NCBI GenBank assembly: GCA_015039315.1
Contig: WIDE01000049.1
Location: 159,125 to 215,828 of the forward strand
Origin: Clavulina sp. PMI_390
Taxonomy: Eukaryota; Basidiomycota; Agaricomycetes; Cantharellales; Hydnaceae
Length of the DNA: 56,704 nucleotides
Direction of reading: 5' to 3'
The notes below the pieces were generated by a model that saw only the letters and a program-made list of their open reading frames with translations, was not told where the DNA came from and made no database searches. Of the stretch, positions 36,261 through 47,700 are shown in pieces. The position numbers and the translations under genes are program-made. Positions within the stretch are counted from its first letter, which is position 1. Each line of letters starts with the position of its first letter.

Positions 36261-38730
36261 ATGTCAGATCCCCTCCCCCCTTCTCCTGCAACCGCTCGCG
36301 CCGTCATAGATGCCGTGCTGACAAAGCTGCAGAGTGCCTTCACGCGAAATAGCATCTCCGACATTCAAGAGCTTTGTCTACCAAATGCCTACCTTCGTGA
36401 GTGAGTTGAGCTGGTGGTTCCTTTATCTCCCAAATTTTGTGCTCACTTGATTCCTCTGTATCTCCAGCTTGCTAATCACCAGCTGGGAATTTGCATCGGT
36501 TCCACAAACCGATCTCGAAGCCTACTGGGGAAAGCACGGAACACCAGCTATCACTGACCTGAAAATCAGCACAACAAGAGGCACTCCGATATTTGTAGAG
36601 CGATTCGAGTGGATTCAGTAAGCAGACACCTCTCAGTCCATGAATCTCACAGCAACAGTGCCCATGGTGATACCTCATACGGGTTTAGAGGATTCTACGA
36701 CTTTGAAACTCCAATTGGTCACGGAGAAGGCCTTCTACGATTACTCCGTGAAGCTGGTTCACCCGAGTCGGAGTTGGAGGCGAACGAGTACACCACATGG
36801 AAGATTCTCTCCTTTTCGCTCACTCTATCTTCCCTCAAAAACTACCCCGAGCTTTCTCGGGAGCTGCGGTCGCGTGGAATTGAGTCTGACGTACACGCAA
36901 CCCCGAGGAACTGGCTCGATGCTCGCGCAGAGGAGTTCGAGTTTCTTGATGAGAACCCGCAAGTGATCATCGTTGGCGCAGCCCAATCTGGGCTGATGCT
37001 TGCGGCGCGCCTGAAGCGCCTCGGGGTGAAGACCCTGTTGATTGAGAAGACTGCCCGTTTGGGTGACATATGGCGCCAGCGGTATCAGTCCCTCACAATC
37101 AACTCGTTGGTTTGGAGTGATCACTTTCCATATCTCAAGTTCCCAGACTGCTGGCCAGTTCATGCATCCAAGGACAGGGTCGCCGGGTGGCTTGAGGCGT
37201 ACACAACTATTATGGACTTGAAAGTGGTGAGCCTGAGCCGGAACCTTATGGCTCTATGTGCGACCTAGTGTGAGATTGAATATTGAAGGAGTTTTATTGC
37301 TGTGTCACAGTGGCTAGGGTCGACGATTGAACCTGATAGCACCGTATACGACGAGTCAGCTAGCCAGTTCTCTCTAAAGATTCGGAGAAGCGACGGATCC
37401 ATTCGAGAGCTCAAAACCAGTCATATTGTTTTGGCTACTGGCGCAGCGTATGTCTCATTTGATCAGAACCAAGTATGTCTTCACTTTAATAACTACTTGT
37501 TGACACAGAGGAGAACCGAATATCCCTCAATTCAAGGGTGCAGAAGATTTCAAAGGCATCTTGATGCATTCTAGCCGTTACCAAGGATGCCACGCATGGA
37601 GAGAGAAGAAAGTTGTGGTGATCGGAGGAGGAAATTCAGGTAAGGCACACGAGCTACGTTATCGTCAATCAGAGTGTTTATACGTCACCTGCTATATCTA
37701 GCCCACGATATTTGCCAAGAGTTCCAACAAGCTGGCGCCGACGTTACCATGGTTCAGCGATCACCCATATACGTCATCTCTGAGGCCGGACTTGATATGA
37801 TACTGAAGCCCGCTTACAACGAGGGAGGGCCCCCAACCGAGGTTTCTTGGTGTCTGCTGATATCATCTGGATTCTGACAACTGATTCAGGCGTGAATTCA
37901 CCCTTAGGATTCGGATTTGGCAGCGGCTTCCTTTCCGCAACGGGCGAACCTCCCTTACGCGATGAAGGCGCATAAAATCATTTGTGAAATGGACAAACCG
38001 CTAACTGATGGCCTGCGCAGAGCTGGTTTCCTCCTTGACGATGAGTGTAAGGGATTATTCGTGAAGGCATACGATAAGCATGGGGTTTGTGGAACTTACC
38101 TCTGGTGGTTTTCGAGCCTTTCTCATATTGATCTAAATTCAGGGCTATTACATCAACACTGGTTGTTCAGAGCTGATCGTCGACGGCAAAGTAAAGCTCA
38201 AGGTCGGCCAAGAGATCTCTCAATTCGAAGGAAATGGGGTTCGCATGGCAGATGGCACTTTCCTTGAGGCGGACATAATTGTGCTTGCGACTGGTAGGTT
38301 GTTCACGCGATAGCAACAAGTAATCTTCCCTCATATTGTGTTTAGGGTACAAGTCAATGAGAGAGTCCGCAAGGAGGATTCTTGGCTCTACGATTGCTGA
38401 TGAAACTGGGGAAGTATGGGGCTACGACGATGAAGGGGAACTGCAAGGTCTTTGGCGGCCTTCAGGGCATCCTAGGTAAGTCTAGGTTGCATGCATGTTC
38501 ACAATTGCTGCTTCGCTTGGTGCTGGTTGTTGATACTGAAAATTACTACGCATTTCCCCCAGGTTTTGGTATGTCGGCGGGGTGAGTAGCTTGGATCCCT
38601 ATGCGAGTGACGTCATTTCTCCTAAAGCTGAATACTTGGTTGGCAGAACTTCGTAATTGCTCGTATCTACTCCCAATACCTTGCACTGCAAATCAAGGCT
38701 ATCGAGGAAGGACTAACGGGGAAGATCTGA
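36261..38730 (+). CDS. SnoaL-like/FAD-dependent monooxygenase fusion (YUCCA-type FMO)
   Basis: Eleven exons: 36261-36400, 36468-36617, 36659-37226, 37311-37447, 37509-37639, 37702-37841, 37908-38084, 38143-38293, 38346-38475, 38563-38581 (19 bases) and 38647-38730, giving 608 residues. Residues 1 to about 190 form a SnoaL/NTF2-like region ending in the typical GFRGFYDFETPIGHGEGL and WKILSFSLTL blocks. Then comes an FMO domain: FAD-binding VIIVGAAQSG (Ala replacing the second Gly), GDIWRQRY, LATGA, then NADPH-binding VIGGGNSA and VLATGY. The C-terminus ALQIKAIEEGLTGK is standard. No signal peptide, so probably cytosolic. It is not a close paralogue of FMO-a to FMO-e; its presence adds a second oxidation chemistry to the block. 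Confidence 0.88.
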
Positions 38731-39316
38731 AGCCTGATCCCATCACAGCGTCTGTTTTCCTAGCATCTAAGGTGGACCTTGAGGGCATCAATAGGGGTTT
38801 TTGGTTGCGTAATTTCCCTATGTATTTTATCGACTACCTCAGGCTTTCAGGCTCCAATCATGGCGCAACAGCTGAGGCAACTGGCGGACACCTCTCCTGA
38901 TGAAAGAAATACCTACATAGTTGCAAACATCACGATACCATTGCCCCAATTCAAGCGACTAATGGAGCCAGAGACCGCCTGAGAATGTGTGAAGATCACC
39001 AGTCAAAATGAAGCCGTGGATCTTGGCGTTAATTACCTAATCCGGAACCGCAGCTGGTCGACAATCCAGTTTGTTCAAGACCGCTCCCCGGCACCAAATG
39101 CAAGCCATCGACGCTACCTCTTATACACCATGTGATATCTCTACGAACGGCGGGATGCATCTATGATCCTTCTGTACTCCGCCGGAGGGAGGCTCGCTGC
39201 GTTTTTTGACCGACTGTGCCCGGCGGAAATAGGCTCGGAACCGGAATCACTTCGTTGGTTCAAGTCTCTGACTCGTCTTCCTACCACGGTTCCAGATGCC
39301 AAACCAGCATCATTCT
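38731..39316. other. Intergenic region upstream of FMO-e
   Basis: No gene seen. An in-frame ATG at 39296 precedes the chosen FMO-e start by seven codons. Confidence 0.5.
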
Positions 39317-41671
39317 ATGTCTTATCTCACTAAGCTCGTGGTGTTTTGCCTCTCAGTCACAATTGTGTCTGGTTCTCAACAATCTCTGCGCCACGAGAGT
39401 GATTCAGGCGGCTATTGGTCCCTTCCCAATGAGATTCGCCGTGTCGCCGTGATCGGAGCTGGTCCAGCTGGCCTTATATTCACGTCCACCCTCATGAAGC
39501 ATGGCTTCCAAGTTAGAATGTTCGAAAGGGCTCCAAATCCAGGGGGTGTCTGGCACTATACTGAGCGTGTACCGATCCCAGCATCATTCCCGTGATTGAG
39601 TTATTGTTTCACTAGCCTTATTCCAGTATTCACCTTTTAAAATTCAGGAATCGACCAATAGAAACAATGGGGTACATCCCCGATGTCCCTGACATTTTGC
39701 CAGCAACTCGCATCTACGAAGACGGGGACGATGGGCTGACTGTGGACTGGCGGATACGGGAGCACTGGAGTCCTAGTCCTATATGGCGGAACATGATGAC
39801 AACTGAGCCACGGGTAAGTAATTTCCACCGTCTTGAGAGAGTACAGTTCATTGATTGCTGTACATCTGTCTACTATAGCAAGTCATGTCATTACCGGATG
39901 TCGGCTATCCTAAAAATACAGTGAGCATTGTGACGGATAGTCCCTCCCTTGTACCATCGATCTTAATTAGAGTTACTTAGCCGTGGAAACTTCGTCAGAT
40001 GGACGTCAATCGGCATGTCCGACAGTACGCCTCATCAGTTGGACTCAATGCGAACGACGACGACCATACAAACGCCACGGCCTACTGGACCCGCGTCGAG
40101 CGCGCAGAAAAGATCCCGGGAACGGAGAGGCGATGGACCGTAACATTACGCAAGTTGACGCCATTGAGGGACGGTACACTTGAGGTCAGCTGGTGGCAAG
40201 AGGAGTTTGACGCTATTGTTATTGGCAATGATTCTCAGAAAGACGCTGCATGGGTTCCTTCGATCCCTGGCCTGAATGAGTGGGCAAACACTCTACCTGA
40301 AGATCTGTTCCACTCTGGGCAATACCGTCACCCGGAGGACTTCGCTGGCAAGGTTCGATCCGAGCAAAGTATAACCTCCTGGTCGCTCACTTGATCAATG
40401 ATACTGTGCTCTTTCGTAGAACGTTCTTATCATTGGAGGAGGCTTCTCCGGAGTGGGGATCGCCAACGATTTGATTACTCATGCTCGCTCGGTTACAGTT
40501 AGCGCACGCAACGTGAGTTGTGCCCACACCTGGGTGGCTTTGCGACGCTCAGACTTCCGATCACTGCACAGAATTCATGGAATCCGCTGATACCTGCTAT
40601 TCGGGGGATGTTTCATAAAAACATTACCCTAGTCTCGGAAGTCAAGCGATTTGAGAACCAGCCGTCGCAAAAGACACAAGAGCTCCGAGACGCATTATTG
40701 ATTTTGGCTAATGGCACTGCTATATCTGGTTTCGACACCGTATGTCATGACTCATTACTGGAAATTCTCAGTCTGACGAAAGCCCGCTGTTATAGATCAT
40801 GCTTGCATCGGGGTATCGACATTCCCTACCATACCTCGTGGGCTACCACAACAGGTAATATCGTTACTTTGATCTTGCTCTTCAGAACCTCATGAATCTC
40901 CGCACAGCACGATTCGAGGGCGGGACGAACCAGAAACTAAGATTGCCCCAATCGTTACGGATGGGACTCATTTGCGCTCACTGCACTGGACAGGACACTA
41001 CATCGATGATCCTACTCTGCTGATCTGTACAGGTATCTTAACAGCTGATTTCCTCTTTCGTTATTCCTGTTTGACACATGGGTTTCCCCAGGCGAGGCTT
41101 GGAGGGGCGGTGGTGCCGACATCCAGGCCATCGGAGCGGCTAGAGTTTGGTCAGGGACAGCGCGATTACCGAATAGCTTGGCAATGTGGAAGGCGTACCC
41201 TGGCGCTGCTCATATCCTCCAGGAACTTCCTCTCGTCGGGCAAAGTACGAGTCCCAGTCTTCTTTATAGTTTAATAACTGGTTTAGCTAACCTTATGCCG
41301 TATCGTAGTCAAGGATCGGCTCTTTGTGGCATGGCTCAACCAGGAAATTCTCGAGTTTGGTGGTTCAATGGTGTCACCTGCTCCTTTTGAAGAGTTCGTC
41401 GTTTTAGTTCCTCACTGTATTCTGCTACTAATAGGAAATTACTGGTAGGATGCTGGAGCAGTTCCAATACTACGTCTCCAAACAATACCCGGCAGAAGTT
41501 GGTCCATTATTTCAGGGTCCCATCCGGGGTCAGCTACCACGCCGCGAATGGGGAATATACGCCGGCAATGAGGCCGACGCTTCACATAGATCGCTCACGC
41601 GGCATCAGCTAATGGAGACCCACGGCAATCGCCCCCCGGAACACTGGGCGGAGCCTTCACTTCGTTGGTGA
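39317..41671 (+). CDS. FMO-e: signal-peptide-bearing flavin-containing monooxygenase
   Basis: Eleven exons, intact. I start at 39317 (MSYLTKLVVFCLSVTIVSGS) because it places the hydrophobic core as in the paralogues; 39296 would add seven residues. FAD site GAGPAG, FERAPNPGGVWHY, FHSGQYR, NADPH site GGGFSG. The usual LATG(Y/H) motif is LASGY here, a Thr-to-Ser change. Sequons: HTNAT, HKNIT and ANGT. The segment after exon 8 is divergent (GEAWRGGGADIQAIGAARVW). The tail ends EHWAEPSLRW. It is last in the tandem array, directly followed by POL32. The function is inferred from the family only. Confidence 0.86.
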
Positions 41672-41880
41672 TGAAGGAGAATGTTGAGGAAATGTTCATT
41701 TTAGGTTTTGGATTTATGCGTAGAAATGGACCTTGTGGCCGAAAAAAATAGGTCTGGCTGTAATTTTATCCATTTGTTACCTCTCTTTCGATCTCTGCGG
41801 TCAGGACGATCTGTGAGGAGCGAGCCAAACAAAGACCCGCTCTAAATAGTTCCCCACACGCACCAACAATCACTGTTCAC

Positions 41881-44323
41881 GATGACCGCCCTCTCAGAAG
41901 CGGCTAGCACATTTCTTACCCGCAAAGTTACAATCGATCGCGACATTGTGACTATTCTTATGGCTTGAATCATCTGTGTTGTATACTGATACCTTTCCCC
42001 AAGGTGACCTACCGCACACTGAGTCGCGAGCTCTCTATCCACGTGAATGAAGCGAAAAAGTGCGTGTTTTCTCGCGTTCTTACAAATACTTGAGGACTTA
42101 ATGGATTCCTAGATGGCTCGAGCAATATCTGGAACAGGCTCGAGGCTCCCAATCGCCAGTACATGCTACCTACGTCGTGACGGGTGAAGTCCAGCCCACT
42201 CCCGTAAAGCAGTCCCCCATACAGGATGAAGATGGTTCAGGAGACTCGCAAATGCAGGAATACTCTCAAAATTCGGGCGTTAGTGCTAGTATCGATGAGG
42301 ACGCCGCGCCGACATGGCAGATGCTGTTAGCACCAGAGGATGAGCTTGAACGTACGTCGGTCATTGTGGTTTCGTCGAGTCCACACGTCCTATAATGACC
42401 TAACTCCAAATAATCATATTTGATTCACAGAATGTAAAGGGTCTTTCGCTCGCGTAGCTTCTGTGGGGGTCTACAGTCTGTCTCCTGGTGTGGTCAAGGT
42501 TCGTATTGCTATCCTTGTGACAGGATATTGCTGTCTTTTGCATCGATTTTGACGAGATCTCATGAATATTTGTCCCCAATCGATCAGAATCCATCACTAT
42601 TAACGACCCCCACTGCCGCCATTCGCCTCAAAGATGTATCAGCCTCATCTCTCTCCAAGCACGCTCAGACCGTTGGGATGACTTTTAATCCGCATTGGAA
42701 CGAGAAGACGTCAAAGGTCGTCAAGCGAGCGATGCCCCAGCCATCAGTTGAGGCGGCGCCTTCGAAGGCAGCAGCTGTGGAGAAGGAGAAGGCGGTAGAG
42801 GAGATCGAGGAGAAACCCAAGCCGGCGCCTGCAAAGCGAACAGGGACCCTCGACTGGGGGAAAGCGAAGGTGAAGGAGCCTGCTGCTGCTCCAAAGCCTA
42901 AGCCTGTTGTGAAGGTATGTGGTCAGCTTCTTGATCGATGTACAGGTCCTGCGTTTAACCTCATAACACTATTATTATTTCCTCCCCTGCTGGCAGACCG
43001 AATCGCAGCCAAGAGGCAAAAAACGTGATGCATCGGACGCGATGGCCTCTCTGGCCATTGACTCTGACGCCGAGTCATCAAAAGCAAAGAAGCCGAAAAC
43101 CGAACCATTCACGTCCACATCTATCACCAAACCTTCCGCCAGTACTTCCCCTGCCCCTTCCAAGTCGAAGCCCAGTCCAAAACCAAGGGACTCGAGCCCT
43201 GGCGCTGCATCCACTTCCACCGTCGGCTCAGTATCGATCCCGCGCCCGAACAAGCGGGTCCTGTTATCGGATACGGAGGAAGATGATATGGATTCGGAGG
43301 TTGCGTCGAAGGCGACGCCTCCGCCCCCTGCGAAAAAGGCTCGGCCTAGTGCTGCTAATGTTGGTGCTAGTGCTAGTGCTAGTGCTAGTGCTAGTACCAA
43401 CGGGAAGGATAAGAAGCGTGTGTTGCTGAGTGATGATAGTGAGGATGATGTGGTTGTTCCTGCGAAGAAGAGCAAAGCGTCCGCGGGGATGACGAAGAGT
43501 GCACGGGCTATGCTGGATAGTGAGGATGAGGGTATGTTTCGTCTATCCCCATTTTCCCCTCTATTTCCTGATCTCGTCTTTCCCCTAGAAATGGCAGATC
43601 CTGACGCCGACCAGTCCGATGCGGAGGAACAAGAGTCCGAGCCTGAGCACGTCCCGCTCAACGCGCGTGAGGCTCGCAACCTCCCTGCAGGTAGCAAACC
43701 GAAAAAAGAGAAGGTGCTGGAGATGGGCGTGGATGCTGTTGCGAAGCGCCAGAAGAAGGAAAAGGAGCGGGCGCTGAAAGCCGAGGCGGGTAAGGGCAAG
43801 GGGAAAGGAAAGGGGAAGAAGAAGGTGATGAAGGAGAGGACGTTTGTGAATGAGAAGGGGCGGACTGGTACGATTTATTTTCTTCGTCTGCGTTTTATTT
43901 TCCCTCAATGACTGACATTGGGTTTTTATAGTGACGGAGGACTATTGGAGTTTCGAGTCTGGTTCGGAGGATGGTGGTGACGAGGGTGAAGGTGAGGGCG
44001 AGGGTGCGGAGGAGGACGCAGGAGCTACTTCGGAGCCTGCCTCAACTCCAAAGCTCAAACCAGAAACCAAACCCAAGCCCAAGGCGGCACCTAAACCAAA
44101 ACCCAAAGCGGAGGAAACTGATTCCTCGGCAAAGCCCAAAGCGAAACCAAAGGCCCGAGCGAGTTCTGCTCGCAACACGGATGCGGAGGACGAGCAAATT
44201 GAAGCGCCGCCGAAGCAGGCAAAAAAGTCCGCGCCTGTGAAAGCTGCTCCGTCAGCAACGGCAAAAGGGACGACGAAGAAGGTTGGGCAACAGCAGACGC
44301 TAGCTATGTTTATGAAGAAGTAG
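41881..44323 (+). CDS. POL32: DNA polymerase delta subunit 3 (Pol32/Cdc27/POLD3-like)
   Basis: Eight exons encode roughly 650 residues. The N-terminal winged-helix-like region (TRKVTIDRDIVTYRTLSREL, then HVNEAKKWLEQYL) is the part of Pol32/Cdc27 that contacts the catalytic polymerase's B subunit. The middle is charged and repetitive (Lys/Ala/Pro-rich, SDSEDE blocks), as in the family. The acidic VTEDYWSFESGSED segment lies in the last exon. The extreme C-terminus QQTLAMFMKK fits a PCNA-interacting (PIP) box, Q-x-x-L/M-x-x-F-[aromatic/M], in its expected place. It works in lagging-strand replication and translesion synthesis (family knowledge). A hexamer tract encodes an Ala-Ser repeat in exon 6. 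Housekeeping gene bounding the accessory block. Confidence 0.87.
43366..43395 (+). repeat. GCTAGT hexamer microsatellite, five copies
   Basis: Five in-frame copies of GCTAGT inside the POL32-like gene encode an Ala-Ser repeat. In-frame hexamer length changes would keep the protein open. Confidence 0.85.
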
Positions 44324-44784
44324 TTTTCCATTTTCTCTCCTGTTTCTTTTTCGTTTGATTGCTAGATTGGCACTGTGCATAATTGAACTTTACAAATTTG
44401 TGGCACACATATGATTAGATCTAGAGCTATCGGCGTTGCCATAACTCTGCCCGATTGGACGCGCAATTGCTCCATGGGCTTCGATCTGAGTGGCTTGGTT
44501 ACATGGATGGGCAATGAAAGTAGCTTGAAACGGCATTGCCTTCCACTGCGGCCAATGGCGAGCGGATGGATGGATGTTCGTGGCGTGTGTTGTGGGAAGT
44601 GTGACCAGGGTGGAGGGTGACAGCGGGAGGGGGGAAGCGAGTGAGTCGCGCCAACCGACAACCACCACCACCACCCACCAACAAAGGAGAGCCCAAGAAA
44701 AAACTATAGCCAGTCGATGGACTTTGGCCTCGTGTCGCAGCGACAAGAGGCATGAGCATTGGCTGTTATTAACGAAACTCTCTT
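44324..44784. other. Intergenic region between POL32 and UFD4
   Basis: Same-strand spacer with the presumed UFD4 promoter. No additional gene seen. Confidence 0.5.
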
Positions 44785-47700
44785 ATGGAACGTCGAGAAC
44801 ACTCATCAGCCGCAACGAATAATACGAACACCACCAGCACTACTGCTTCCAACCAGAACGTGAACTTGCCTGCCGCGTCGTCGTCGTCGTCAGTGTCAGC
44901 ACCACCACCGTCAGCGTCGACGAGCACGAAGAGATCCAGCGCCCGCGTCCGCGCTGCTGCTGCTGCCGCGGCCGCTAATACTTCCACCACGACTGCCGCG
45001 AACGTCGAGCAACCCACCGCCACCCGCTCGTCTACTCGCAATCGAACATCGTCGACTGCCACCGCCACCACCACCAGGTAAGAGAGATCGCACTGCCTCT
45101 GTCCTTCAACGTATGACTTGACTACTAACACGTCTCTCACCCCCTTCACCGACGACCACGGCAACTCGTAGGACCACTCGTCGCTCGAACGCGTCTGCAT
45201 CGACCGCGCCATCGACATTACTCTCGACTGGCATCGTCATCAACGAACCCATCCCAGACCGCAAAGGAAAGAAGCGCGCGGCCCCAGATCCCAGCTCGTC
45301 TGCTGACGAAGGCGACCTCGTCCAACACCCTTCGTCATCAATCAATAATAACCCCTCATCATCGTCGTCTCAGCCGTCGGCGCCTAAGAAGGCTCGAGTC
45401 ACTCGTCGCAGCTCAGGAGCTCATCACCAGTCCCAACTTCCATCCTCTTCCTCCTCTACCATAAAGAAAACCCCCTCTTCCTCGAACACGATGCCGCGTA
45501 AGGGTGGCCGTGCCTCCACTTCGTCAGCGAACGCAGGTTCGGGAGCCACCACCTCTGCCGCGGCCGCTGCAGCTGCCAAGAAGGGCAAGGGCAAGGCGCG
45601 AGCCAGCACAAGCAAGGCTGCCGCTGCCGCCAGCGCGCGCACTAATAACCAATCGGGCGAAAGCGACGTCGATATGGATGATCCCGAGCCCTATGAGAGC
45701 GATAATGATATCGAGAACGATGACCATCTAGGGGCTGACGCCGATGAGGACGAGCCCGATCTACCCAACAACAACATACCCTCCTCGTCTTCCGCCCTTC
45801 CATTCGCAGATGATAGCATGGACATGGATACAACAACAACGAAGAAGGATAGTCACAATCCCGAATCGTCTGCGATGGACACATCGAGCGATCATGAACA
45901 AGATGATGCGCCCAAGAATAATGCATCGAGTAATTCTGCTGGTGCAACGAATGACAATGACGATGGCGATTCTGCAGCGCCTAACCCTGCCTCGTCGTCC
46001 TCTGCTGCTGCCCCCATCTCCACTTCTTCCACCTCCGACTCGAACGCAAACGCTAATGGCGATGCCAACAACTCGTCATCGTCCCCTTCATCGTCTGCGT
46101 CTGCTGCCGCGACGCTGCTCAGTGCCCTCACGGGTGCAGGCGCCTCGTCCTCTGAAGCCGCTGCACTCTCATCGATGCTCAGCGCCGACCTGCGCGGACA
46201 GCTCTCCTCGCTCTCGCAGCTCTCGTCATCGCTGGGCCTTTCGGCACAGCAGATGAGCAGTATGGGGCTGGGGATGAGTCTTGCGCTGGGCGGTGGCGGT
46301 GGCCAGCCAAGTACAGCCAAGCTCAAGGGCTACCTTGAAGCGCTCAAGCCTACTGCTGACCCCATGGTGCGCTATTCGGCGTTGCAGGAGCTCAACGAGG
46401 TGCTTGTGATGGGCAGCGAAGACTCGTTGAGTGGTCCATTCCAGGTTGATGCGTTTTCCAAGGCCTTGATTGGGGTCCTTGGTGGGAGGAGAGATGGTGC
46501 GGGGGACTCTGAAGAGGAAGGCGATGGGGACGGAGATGGGGATGACGATGATGGGGATGGAGATGGGGACGGGGACGATGATGACGATGATGATGGAGAG
46601 GATGACGAGCACGATGAGGATGAAGGGGATCATGACTTGCCTCTTGTGCCGCCTCCGCCTATCCCTGTCAACATTGCGACCGATCCTGACGCAGATGCCG
46701 GAAATGCGAATATCCCCCCACCACCTCCCCCAGTTGCAGTCCCGGCGCCAGAGGTGGATGTGGCAGCGCTTCTTCCGCCTGTAGCCCCGACTTCCCCTCC
46801 TCAACCTCCCCCAGAGCTCGCTGGATTCATCCCACCACCTCCGACTGGTCCGCTTTTTGATCCTGATGATGACGAGGACGACGAAGATCGTGCTCTCGCA
46901 GCTGCACTTGCTCTCAGCACCGCCGAAGCCGGCCTCCCTCCTGCATCCAACAATAACAATAACAACAACGGAGGAGGTGGATTCGGGTTCGGTTTAGGAC
47001 TGGGCATGGGAATGGGGATGGGTATGGGTCCAGATGGTGATGAGAACCCTGAAGCGCAGGTCCTGGCGAGTCGATGCTTGTATAATATGATGGAGGCTCT
47101 GCCTGGGACGGCGCATACTGTTGTGTATCATGGTGCTATCCCTGCGCTGTGCAGCAAGTTGCTTGAGATTCAGTTTATTGATTTGGCGGAGCAGAATATC
47201 TCGGTGCGTGCTTTTTAGCTTCTTCTGACGTGTTATCTTCGTACTGATGGAAAACCTTTTTTCTACCCGATTCAATAGACACTTGACAAGATTTCCGAGG
47301 AGTGCGCGAGCTCTGTTGCGCGTCAGGGAGGTCTCCCTGCCTTGCTCAACTTCCTTGATTTCTTCAATACTTCCGTCCAACGCACTGCGATGCATGCCGC
47401 GGCCAACTGCTGCAAGTCCATCTCCCCCGACGTCTTCCCGACCGTGCGCGAAGTCCTGCCCATTATCCAGAACGTGCTGAGCTATCCCGACGGCCGACTC
47501 GTCGAGAGCGCAGCGCTCTGCGTCATCCGGCTCGTCGAGAGCTATCATCGCAGTTCGCCCGAGCTGCTCGACGAGCTGCTCACGCTCAACGATAAGGGCT
47601 TGCTCAAAGCGATCAATGCGCTGCTTGGCGTGAGCGGTGGTGGGTCGGCGGCGCTTTCTGCGAGCACGTACACGCTGTTCTTGCGTGTGCTGAGTAGTGC

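Noticed and set aside
42975..44331. Long minus-strand ORFs opposite POL32
   Set aside because: Shadows of the Lys/Ala/Pro-rich coding sequence; the plus strand has the continuous Pol32 frame and PIP box.
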